From NORP233 sp050186825 (GTDB lineage Bacteria; Planctomycetota; J058), in assembly GCA_050186825.1 (NCBI GenBank), contig JBFWYD010000005.1:124001-188000 (forward strand): a stretch of 64,000 nucleotides of DNA. The letters run 5' to 3'. The position numbers and the translations under genes were made by a program. The notes beneath the pieces are model-generated. The model saw only the letters and a program-made list of their open reading frames with translations. It was not told where the DNA came from and did no database searches. This document shows, piece by piece, positions 33,515 through 41,033 of the stretch. How positions within the stretch are numbered: the first letter of the stretch is position 1; each line of letters starts with the position of its first letter.

Positions 33515-35674
33515 ATGAACTGGCTATCTCACCGGCCCCTGGGGGCCTGGGCCGTCGCCTGCGCGGCGATCGTGGCGGCCGGCTCGAGCTTCGGCGGCTG
33601 CACCGGCGGCGGGGGCGGCGGCGGCGGCCTCGCCAGCACGACGGCCCCGGCCACGAGCCTCAGCCCGAGCCCCTTGACCTCGGGGAGCTCCGCCGGCGTG
33701 GTCAGCGCGTCCGCTCCTGCGCTCGTGCCCCAGGCGCCGGCCAACCTGGCCACGGGGCCGCGGCTGATCATCGATGCCAGCGGGGCGAGCTTCTTCGACT
33801 GGCCCTACCCCTTCGACGCACGCCGCGACGCCCAGGGTCATCCCGACCTGAGCAAGCTGCCGAACCCGCGCCACGAGCGCTTCATCGACGACCTGTTCGC
33901 GCTCGCCTCGGGCGACTCCGATGGCTTCTCGCCCACGGGCGCGATCTACCTCCGCTTCGACGCGCCGCTCAACGCGCCGCCCGGCGACGCGCTCGCGAGC
34001 CAGGTCCAGTCGGACATCCTGCTCGTGAACGTGGACCCGAGCTCGCCGGAGTACCTCCGGCGCACTCCCTTCCGCAGCGCGCTGACCGCGCGCGGCGACA
34101 CGATCCGGCCCGCGAACCTGCTCCAGCTCCTCCCCGAGCCCGGGCGGAACCTGCGCCCCAAGACCACCTACGCGGCGATCGTGCTCCGCTCGCTCGGCGC
34201 GCCCGGGACGCAGTGGCTGGGTCAGGACCCGGTCACCACGGTGCTCCTCTCGGGGCAGGAGCCGCTGGTCCCGCAGGGCGCGGCCATGGCGCGCGCCTTC
34301 GCCCCGCTCGTGAGCGCGCTGCCCGCGCTGGGGATCCACCCCCAGGATGTCGCCTGCGCCACCGTGTTCAGCACCAACGACCCGACCGAACGGCTCGCGC
34401 GCCAGGTGGCCTGGCTCGAGACCCAGCCCGCGCCGCCCACGCGCCAGGCGCTGAGCACGCGCGACGTCTACCCCGCCTTCACCGCGCTCGTGGGGAGCAT
34501 CGAGGTCCCGCAGTACCAGGACGGCTACACGCCCTTCCTGTTCCAGGGCGGGCGGCAGGTGCTCGACGCGCAGGGCTTGCCCGTGCGCCAGCGCGTGGCC
34601 GTGTCGCAGGTGCAGCTCTCGGTGCCCAAGGGGACGATGCCCGCCAAGGGCTTCCCGCTCTACTTCTACTGCCACGGCACCGGCGGCAAGGCGAGTCAGG
34701 CCGTAGACCGCGGGCGCTGCTCGACGCCCACCACCGAGCCGCCGCCCGGGAGCGGGATCGCGAGCTACGTGGCGCCGCAGGGCTGGGGCACCGCCTGCAT
34801 GGCCGGGCCCTTCAGCCCCGATCGAATCGGGATCATGGCCGCCGATGGCTACCTGGCCTACAACTTCCTGAACCCGGTGGCCATGCGGGACAACTTCCTG
34901 CAGATGGTCCTGGAGCAGGTCCACTTCCTGAACTGGCTGCGCGAGGTGCGCATCGACCCGGCGCTCTGCCCCGGCACCGACGCCTCGGCCAGCGTGGACG
35001 GCAAGGTCCGCTTCGACGTCGAGACCTCGGTCGTGGGCGGGCAGTCGCTCGGCAGCTACCTGGCCGGGATGCTCGCGGCGACCGTGCGCGGCTGGAAGGG
35101 CGCGGTCCTGACCGGCGCCGGCGGCTCGTGGGTGGAGTTCGCCTTCGGGCCGAAGGTCCCCTTCGACCTCCAGCTCGTGGTCGAGTTGCTCGGCATCCCC
35201 TTCGGAGAGAAGCTCGACCGCTTCCACCCGCTGATCATGGCCTTCGACCTGGGGGTGGGCCCCGCGGACAACACCCACTACCACCGCTACGTGCTGCGCG
35301 AGCCGCTCCCCGGCCACGCGCCGCCGCACGTGCTCGTGATCGAGGGGCACAAGGACCTCCAGGTCGCGGTCGGCCTCCAGCGCGCGCTGACCCTCGCGAT
35401 CGGGCTCGACTTCGTGGGCAACGACCCGGCCCCCACACCCGACGAGCAGCTCCTGCCGGTGCTGCCGCTGGCGAACCTGGCGCAGCTCCCCTACCCGGTC
35501 GGGGGCAACCGCCTCCTCCCCAGCGGCGAGCGGCGCACGGCGGTGGTCGTGCGCTACCCCGAGGACGGGATCCGCGAGGGCCACTACGTGAGCTTCCAGC
35601 TCGACGAGCCCAAGCGCCAGGTGCGCGAGTTCCTCGACGCCCTCGTGGCGGGCCAGGTCCCGACGATCCGCTAG
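33515..35674 (+). CDS. Lipoprotein alpha/beta-hydrolase, paralogue 2
   Basis: About 719 residues, co-linear with and strongly similar to the preceding hydrolase over nearly the whole length (for example FLNPVAMRDNFLQMVLEQ and LCPGTDASASVDGKVRFDVE are shared). The lipobox is GSSFGGC. The nucleophile elbow is GGQSLGSYLAG, with Gln where the neighbour has His, and the oxyanion part is FYCHGTGG. The signal regions and the glycine-rich linker (GGGGGGG) differ, so the copies have diverged in their membrane anchors. It starts at ATG 33515 with GCAGGGAC before it. The 207-base gap between the copies shows no gene. Confidence 0.75.
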   Translation: MNWLSHRPLGAWAVACAAIVAAGSSFGGCTGGGGGGGGLASTTAPATSLSPSPLTSGSSAGVVSASAPALVPQAPANLATGPRLIIDASGASFFDWPYPFDARRDAQGHPDLSKLPNPRHERFIDDLFALASGDSDGFSPTGAIYLRFDAPLNAPPGDALASQVQSDILLVNVDPSSPEYLRRTPFRSALTARGDTIRPANLLQLLPEPGRNLRPKTTYAAIVLRSLGAPGTQWLGQDPVTTVLLSGQEPLVPQGAAMARAFAPLVSALPALGIHPQDVACATVFSTNDPTERLARQVAWLETQPAPPTRQALSTRDVYPAFTALVGSIEVPQYQDGYTPFLFQGGRQVLDAQGLPVRQRVAVSQVQLSVPKGTMPAKGFPLYFYCHGTGGKASQAVDRGRCSTPTTEPPPGSGIASYVAPQGWGTACMAGPFSPDRIGIMAADGYLAYNFLNPVAMRDNFLQMVLEQVHFLNWLREVRIDPALCPGTDASASVDGKVRFDVETSVVGGQSLGSYLAGMLAATVRGWKGAVLTGAGGSWVEFAFGPKVPFDLQLVVELLGIPFGEKLDRFHPLIMAFDLGVGPADNTHYHRYVLREPLPGHAPPHVLVIEGHKDLQVAVGLQRALTLAIGLDFVGNDPAPTPDEQLLPVLPLANLAQLPYPVGGNRLLPSGERRTAVVVRYPEDGIREGHYVSFQLDEPKRQVREFLDALVAGQVPTIR

Positions 35675-35825
35675 CGGCCGGTCAAGAAGATGCCGCAGCG
35701 CGTCTATGCGTTGCGGCTATACCACTTACGCGTGAAATGAAATAAAGCGCGCGCCAAGCGCACGGTCGGCGCGAGCCCGTGGCTACGGTAGGACGAGAGA
35801 GAGGAAGGGCCGACAGGACGACCTC

Positions 35826-37004
35826 GTGAACACGCAGCCTCGCTCCTCCTCCCGCGCCCTCCTCTCGATCGCCCTCCTCCCGCTGATGGGCCTCCCGGCC
35901 CTGGCCTCGAACGGGCCGGTCGAGGTCACGGCCTCGACGCTCAACGTGCGCAGCGCGCCGCGGGGCGGGATGATCGGCCAGGTCCGCCGCGGCCAGCGCT
36001 TCGTCTCCCGCGCCGAGCGCGACGGCTGGCACCAGATCGACTTCGACGGGCGCCAGGCCTGGGTCTCGGGCGAGTACGTGCGCGAGGTCCAGGCGAGCGT
36101 GATGGAGGTCACGGCCTCGACCCTCAACGTGCGGCGCGGGCCGGGCACGAACAACGGCGCCTTCACCCAGGTCCGCAGCGGCCAGCGCTACGTGCGCCTC
36201 GAGACCCGCGACGGCTGGTCGCGGATCCAGGTCACCGAGCAAAGTGGCTGGATCTCGGACGACTACGCGAAGCTCCTGGGCGGCCTCGCGGGTGGCCTGA
36301 ACCGCTCCCCCAGCGGCCAGCCGAGCGACCCGGGCAACGGCAGCCAGCCCGGCAACGGCAGCCAGCCCGGCAACGGCAGCCAGCCGGGCAGCCAGCCCCA
36401 GCCGCAGCCCACCCAGCCGCAGCCGACCCAGCCGCAGCCGACCCAGCCCCAGCCCCAGCCGAACGGTGGCGCCTCGCTCGACGCGGCCTATCAGGGTCTG
36501 GACTACATGGGCTCGCAGATCCCGCGGGCGGGGCTCCAGAACTCGATCCTGGGGCGGGCCGAGACCTACGGGAGCATCGCCACCTACCAGGGCCTGCGCT
36601 TCGTGCGCGGCCGGACCAGCGAGTTCGGCGGCCCGCGCGACACGGGCGTGACCCCCACCGAGACCGGCGCGCTCACGGGCGAGCGGCTGCGCAGCCTGAA
36701 CTCGCCGCTCTCCCCCAGCGCGCAGGACCTCCAGCAGCGGCCCGAGGCCTTCTACTACTGCGCCATGCGCTGGGACTACCGCCCGAACGGCAAGACCTTC
36801 TGGCGGCGGATGAAGCTCGCGATCGTCAACCCGGCCAACGGGCGCGTGATCGTGGTGCGCCCGGTCGACTGGGGTCCGAACTCGCGCACCCGCCGGATCG
36901 TGGACCTCTCGCCCCAGGCCATGCGCGACCTCGGGATGGGCACCGACCAGGAGGCGCTGGTCGCCTTCGTGCACCCGGCCACGCCGCTCGGCCCGCTCCG
37001 CTGA
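35826..37004 (+). CDS. Secreted SH3b-domain protein with RlpA/3D-like C-terminal domain
   Basis: About 392 residues with a signal peptide (MNTQPRSSSRALLSIALLPL, cleavage after ALA). Two bacterial SH3 domains follow (VEVTASTLNVRSAPRGG and MEVTASTLNVRRGPGTN), a fold that often binds cell wall or protein ligands. A repetitive linker follows with GNGSQP and QPQPT units. The C-terminal ~150 residues contain RPVDWGPNSRTRRIVDLSPQ and AMRDLGM, the pattern of the double-psi beta-barrel shared by RlpA and 3D-domain glycan lyases; the DWGP and DLS motifs are present. A peptidoglycan role is likely. Start GTG 35826. Confidence 0.7.
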   Translation: MNTQPRSSSRALLSIALLPLMGLPALASNGPVEVTASTLNVRSAPRGGMIGQVRRGQRFVSRAERDGWHQIDFDGRQAWVSGEYVREVQASVMEVTASTLNVRRGPGTNNGAFTQVRSGQRYVRLETRDGWSRIQVTEQSGWISDDYAKLLGGLAGGLNRSPSGQPSDPGNGSQPGNGSQPGNGSQPGSQPQPQPTQPQPTQPQPTQPQPQPNGGASLDAAYQGLDYMGSQIPRAGLQNSILGRAETYGSIATYQGLRFVRGRTSEFGGPRDTGVTPTETGALTGERLRSLNSPLSPSAQDLQQRPEAFYYCAMRWDYRPNGKTFWRRMKLAIVNPANGRVIVVRPVDWGPNSRTRRIVDLSPQAMRDLGMGTDQEALVAFVHPATPLGPLR

Positions 37005-37008
37005 GCCC

Positions 37009-38037
37009 TCAGCCGACCTCGACCCGGTCGCGACCGAGGTGCTTGGCCCGATAGAGGGCCTCGTCGGCGCGCTCGATCACGCTCTGGAGCGAGTCGCCCG
37101 GCGCCGCCTCACTCAGCCCCAGGCTGACGGTCACCTTCACCGGGCCGGCCCGCGTCTCGCAGGGGGCGCGCGAGAGCGCCAGGCGCAGGCGCTCGGCCAC
37201 GCCGCGCGCGGCCTCGACGCCCGTGTCCGGGAGGAAGAACAGGAACTCCTCGCCGCCGTAGCGGCCGAGGCGGTCCTGCTGGGTGCGCAGGGCCGCGAGC
37301 ATCCGGCGCGCGGCGATGGAGAGCACCTCGTCGCCCGTGAGATGGCCGTGCTCGTCGTTGACCCGCTTGAAGTGGTCGAGGTCGGCCATCCCCACGGTCA
37401 GCGGGCGGCCGCGCTCCTCGGCCCGCGTCAGCGCCGCCTCGAGCCCGTGCACGATCTCGGCGCGGTTGGGGAGCTGGGTCAGGGCGTCGAGGGTAGCGCG
37501 CACCCGGAAGCGGCGCGTCTCGCTGGCCTGGCTAGCCAGGTTGCGCTCGAGCGGGTCCATGAGCGCGTGGCGGTAGGCCTCGGAGCTGATCGCCATGTCG
37601 TAGCCCGTGATCCGGCAGGCGCAGGCCGCGAGGCCCGGCGCCGCCGCGGCCTCAACGCCCGCGAACACGCGCGCCAGGATCAGCTCCAGCAGGTGCTGGT
37701 GCGCCAGCACGTAGTCTTCGAGCGGGATCCCGTAGCGGTAGTGGGTCGCCCCGATCCGGGCGCGCGAGGCGAGGTAGTCCTCACGCTCCCAGCCCGCCCC
37801 GAGCGTGCGCAGATACTCCACCTGGCGCTCGCGCAGCGCGCCGTGGTCGAAGGCCGGCAGCTCCGCGTAGAGCGGCTCGAGCCACGCGCGCAGCCGGTCC
37901 ACCACCTCCTCGACCACCGGCGCGAGCACCTCCTCGCGCAGCCGCCGCAGCCCGTCCGGATCCAGCTCGAGCCCTGCCGCCCGCCCACGCCGCCGCCAGC
38001 GCTCGACATCCAACCAGGGCTCCGGCGAGGGGTGCAC
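37009..38037 (-). CDS. Globin-coupled diguanylate cyclase
   Basis: About 342 residues. The N-terminal ~150 resemble the protoglobin sensor domain: REDYLASRARIGATHYRYGI, followed by LEDYVLAHQHLLELIL, with a His where heme-binding globin sensors have the proximal ligand. The C-terminal ~160 are a GGDEF domain, with DALTQLPNRAEIV, DLDHFKRVNDEHGH and the active site RYGGEEFLFFLP near residue 260. It should make c-di-GMP, possibly in response to oxygen. The allosteric I-site Arg is not at its standard place (RTQQDRLGRYGGEEF has Thr there), so product inhibition may be weak. Start GTG 38037. Confidence 0.8.
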   Translation of the reverse strand: MHPSPEPWLDVERWRRRGRAAGLELDPDGLRRLREEVLAPVVEEVVDRLRAWLEPLYAELPAFDHGALRERQVEYLRTLGAGWEREDYLASRARIGATHYRYGIPLEDYVLAHQHLLELILARVFAGVEAAAAPGLAACACRITGYDMAISSEAYRHALMDPLERNLASQASETRRFRVRATLDALTQLPNRAEIVHGLEAALTRAEERGRPLTVGMADLDHFKRVNDEHGHLTGDEVLSIAARRMLAALRTQQDRLGRYGGEEFLFFLPDTGVEAARGVAERLRLALSRAPCETRAGPVKVTVSLGLSEAAPGDSLQSVIERADEALYRAKHLGRDRVEVG

Positions 38038-38200
38038 GGCGAGGATTCTGCCACGCCCTCCGCGCCTCGCCGCCCGTCGGGCTCCGCGTCCGGCCGTCGT
38101 GACACCTGGCGCCCCACATGAGGCGCCTCGCATCGCCAAGGCGCTTCCGCGCGGGCGTCAGCCCACGATTTGGCCGGCGCATGGCGCTTCGGCGAGCGGC

Positions 38201-38736
38201 GTCAGCCCTGCGCGAAGGTGCTCGAACGAGCGGCGTCAGCCCTGCGCCAAGGCGCTCGAACGAGCGGCGTCAGCCCGCGCCAAGGCGCTCGAACGAGCGG
38301 CGTCAGCCTGCGCCAAGGCGCTCGAACGAGCGGCGTCAGCCTGCGCGAAGGCGCTCGAACGAGCGGCGTCAGCGCCTGCGCCAAGGCGGTCGAACGAGCG
38401 GCGTCAGCCTGCGCGAGGGCGCTCGAACGAGCGGCGTCAGCCCTGCGCCAAGGCGGTCGAACGATCGGCGTCAGCCTGCGCGAAGGCGCTCGAACGATCG
38501 GCGTCAGCCTGCGCCGAGGCGGTCGAAAGATCGGCGTCAGCCCTGCGCCAAGGCGGTCGAACGATCGGCGTCAGCCTGCGCGAAGGCGCTCGAACGATCG
38601 GCGTCAGCCTGCGCCGAGGCGGTCGAAAGATCGGCGTCAGCCCTGCGCGAAGGCGCTCGAACGATCGGCGTCAGCCTGCGCCAAGGCGGTCGAACGATCG
38701 GCGTCAGCCCTGCGCCAAGGCGCTCCAACGCCAGGC
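38201..38736. repeat. Minisatellite of sixteen 33-35 bp units
   Basis: Unit consensus GTCAGCCTGCGCCAAGGCGC then TCGAACGAGCGGC. Units 1-7 end CGAGCGGC; units 8-15 end CGATCGGC. Units 8-10 (38436-38535) and 11-13 (38536-38635) are an identical 100-base duplication, so expansion is recent. There are no spacers, so this is not a CRISPR array. In early units CGCTCG-AA-CGAGCG can fold into a small hairpin. It fills most of the 810-base gap between the cyclase and leucine dehydrogenase genes. Confidence 0.95.
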
Positions 38737-38758
38737 GCCAGCCCAATCTTCCCCCTAT

Positions 38759-38858
38759 GGATCTGAAGGGGCGCGGTCGCGAGGGGTCGCACCCACACGA
38801 CCCCTGACATCCTCGCCAACCCCGCGCGACCCCTCGCGAGCGCGCCTCCTTCAGATCC
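38759..38858. repeat. Long inverted repeat at the leucine dehydrogenase stop codon
   Basis: Left arm 38759-38790 and right arm 38826-38858 are nearly perfect complements (GGATCTGAAGG then GGCGCG..CGCGAGGGGTCGC), separated by 35 bases. The right arm includes the last codons and the TGA stop of the dehydrogenase. It could act as a strong terminator for that gene or be an inserted repeat; no U-tract is seen. Confidence 0.75.
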
Positions 38859-39924
38859 CGCCGAAGAAGCCCTTCTTGATCTGGCCGATCTTCTCGATGC
38901 GCTCCTCGGCGAAGCGGTCGGCGGCCTCGTAGGTGGGGATCCCCTGCTCCTTCGAGATGTTGAGCACGCGCTCGGTGTTCTGGTAGATGCCCTCGGCCAT
39001 GCGCAGCGCGCGCTCGCGCACGTAGCCCTCCATCTCCACGTAGACGTTGATCAGGCCGCCGGCGTTGACCACGTAGTCGGGGGCGTAGAGCACCCCGCGC
39101 TCGCCCAGCGCCCGGCCGTGCTGGTTGGTGGCGAGCTGGTTGTTCGCGCCGCCGCACACCACCTTGCACTTGAGCCGCTCGATGGTCTGGTCGTTGATCA
39201 CCGCGCCCAGGGCGTTGGGCGAGAAGATGTCGCAGTCGACGTCGTAGATCGCGTCCGGCTTGACCACGGCGCAGCCGAACTGCTGGCGGATCGCCTCGCA
39301 GCGCGCCTCGTCGATGTCGGTCACGGTCAGCCTGGCGCCCTCCTCGTGGAGGTGGCGGACCAGGTTCTTGCCCACGTTGCCCAGGCCCTGGATCGCGACC
39401 CGCTTGTCCTTGAAGGACTCGGTCCCGAAGGCCGCCTTGGCCGACGCCTTCATCCCCTGGTAGACGCCGAAGGCCGTGACCGGCGAGGGGTCGCCCGAGC
39501 CGCCGTGGGCGGGGGCGACGCCGGTCACGTACTTGGTCTCCATGAAGATGTACTCCATGTCGTGGACCGTGGTGCCGACGTCCTCGGCCGTGATGTAGCG
39601 CCCGTTGAGGGACTCCACGAAGCGCCCGAACACGCGGAACATCGCCTCGGACTTCGCGGTGCGCTTGCCGATGATCACGGCCTTGCCGCCGCCGAGGTTC
39701 AGGCCGGCCGCCGAGGCCTTGTAGGTCATGCCGCGCGAGAGCCGGAGCACGTCCGTGAGCGCCTCGGCCTCGCTGGCGTAGTCCCACATCCGGCAGCCGC
39801 CGAGCGCGGGGCCGAGGGTGGTGTCGTGGATGGCGATGATCGCCTTGAGGCCCGCGGCGTCGTTGCGGCAGAACAGGACCTGCTCATGGCCGCCCTCGCT
39901 GACCATCGACTCGAACACGCCCAT
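38851..39924 (-). CDS. ldh: Leucine dehydrogenase
   Basis: NAD-dependent oxidative deamination of leucine and other branched-chain amino acids in the cytoplasm. About 357 residues, normal length. Family motifs: LGPALGGCRMWDY, the catalytic Lys region LNLGGGKAVIIGKR, PSPVTAFGVYQGM, and the NAD-binding GLGNVGKNLVRHL. The late motif YAPDYVVNAGGLINV is also typical. ATG 39924 has GGAG about ten bases upstream. It is a lone minus-strand gene, divergent from the HAD gene. Its 3' end forms part of a long inverted repeat. Confidence 0.92.
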   Translation of the reverse strand: MGVFESMVSEGGHEQVLFCRNDAAGLKAIIAIHDTTLGPALGGCRMWDYASEAEALTDVLRLSRGMTYKASAAGLNLGGGKAVIIGKRTAKSEAMFRVFGRFVESLNGRYITAEDVGTTVHDMEYIFMETKYVTGVAPAHGGSGDPSPVTAFGVYQGMKASAKAAFGTESFKDKRVAIQGLGNVGKNLVRHLHEEGARLTVTDIDEARCEAIRQQFGCAVVKPDAIYDVDCDIFSPNALGAVINDQTIERLKCKVVCGGANNQLATNQHGRALGERGVLYAPDYVVNAGGLINVYVEMEGYVRERALRMAEGIYQNTERVLNISKEQGIPTYEAADRFAEERIEKIGQIKKGFFGGI

Positions 39925-40035
39925 GGGTGGCTCCGTTCTGCTCCGTAGGGGGGGAAGCGAGGGGGGAACATAGGGAGGGTCCTGCGCGGTGTCAACGGCG
40001 CCCGGCCGCCGTCGCGGGCGGATAGAACGGCGCGC

Positions 40036-40731
40036 GTGCGCAGGCTCGTGCTGCTCGACCTCGATGGCACCCTCGTGGGCGGCGGCGTCGGCCGGCGCGC
40101 GCTCGACCGCGCGTTCCTGGCCCGCTACGGCTGGGAGCGGGCGACATCGGGGGTCTCCTTCGCGGGGATGACCGACCCCGGGATCGTGGCCGCGGTCTTC
40201 GGCCGCTTCGGGCGCGCGGACGCGGCGGCGGAGCAGCGCGCGCTCCTCGCCGACTACGTGCGCGAGCTGGGCGCGCTGCTCGCGGCCTGCGAGGCCTCGC
40301 CGGTCCACGCGCTGCCGGGGGCGGCGGCCTACCTGGCCCGCCTGAGCGGGGCCGCGCGCTACGAGGTGGCGGTCCTGACCGGCAACGTCGAGGGCGGCGC
40401 GCGCCTCAAGCTGCGCGCCGCGGGCCTGGGCGACGGCTTCTTCCGGGTGGGCGCCTTCGGCGACGACGCGACCACGCGCCCGGGCCTGCTGCCGGTGGCG
40501 CTGGCCCGCGCCAACGCCCTGCTCACGCCCGGGGCGCCGGCCTGGCGGGCCGCGGAGTGCGTGGTCGTAGGCGACACCCCACGCGACATCGAGGTGGCGC
40601 GCGCCCACGGCGCGCGCGCGGTGGCGGTGGCCAGCGGCGCCTGCTCGCGCGCCGAGCTCGACGCCCACGCGCCGGACGTGCTGCTCGACGCCCTCGAGCC
40701 GCTGGAGGAGGCGCTGGCCGCGCTGGACTGA
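40036..40731 (+). CDS. HAD-superfamily phosphatase
   Basis: 231 residues. HAD motif I is LVLLDLDGTLVGG, motif II VAVLTGN, motif III/IV region VVVGDTPRDIEVARAHGA. The cap inserted after motif I is helical, as in phosphoglycolate phosphatase-like enzymes. The substrate is unknown. GTG start. A repeat element begins at its stop codon. Confidence 0.85.
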   Translation: MRRLVLLDLDGTLVGGGVGRRALDRAFLARYGWERATSGVSFAGMTDPGIVAAVFGRFGRADAAAEQRALLADYVRELGALLAACEASPVHALPGAAAYLARLSGAARYEVAVLTGNVEGGARLKLRAAGLGDGFFRVGAFGDDATTRPGLLPVALARANALLTPGAPAWRAAECVVVGDTPRDIEVARAHGARAVAVASGACSRAELDAHAPDVLLDALEPLEEALAALD

Positions 40732-40954
40732 CAGCGCGACCCGCTGATCCGAGAGCGAAGCTCTGCGAGGAGCCTTCGGAGTCGCGAGGGACCTCGTGCC
40801 CGTGGCACCTGCCTCGGGAGGAACACGGAACAGCAACAGCGACCGGGAACAGGAAATGATGGGGACCATTCCCGGTTGCCATTGCTGTTCCTATTCCGTG
40901 TTTCTGACTCCCGACGACCGCACGCGTCCCATCCAATCAAGCGGTTGGCGCTGT
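40731..40954. mobile_element. MITE-like element with internal hairpin, copy 1
   Basis: 224 bases. The ends are inverted and similar (ACAGCGCGACCCGCTGATCC at left; at right, reverse-complemented, ACAGCGCCAACCGCTTGATT). A central hairpin spans 40824-40900 with arms built on CACGGAACAGCAACAG and CCGGGAA. It starts at the stop codon of the HAD gene (CTGACAGCGC). A second copy at 59393-59625 shares the ends, the hairpin and the order of blocks. It has no coding capacity. No target duplication could be seen. Confidence 0.8.
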
Positions 40955-41033
40955 GAGCTCGGCGCGCAGGGGCGGGCGGGCGAAGGTTATAGTCCGCGCC
41001 CCGCGCCGGAGGCCGCGCGGGCTGGAGGGCTGA

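Noticed and set aside
38201..38736. CRISPR array
   Set aside because: Units are contiguous without unique spacers and no cas genes are nearby.
38118..38807. Repetitive protein encoded by the 33-bp array (SNERRQP repeats)
   Set aside because: Unit lengths of 33-35 bases shift the frame repeatedly and all frames are open, so coding is not supported.
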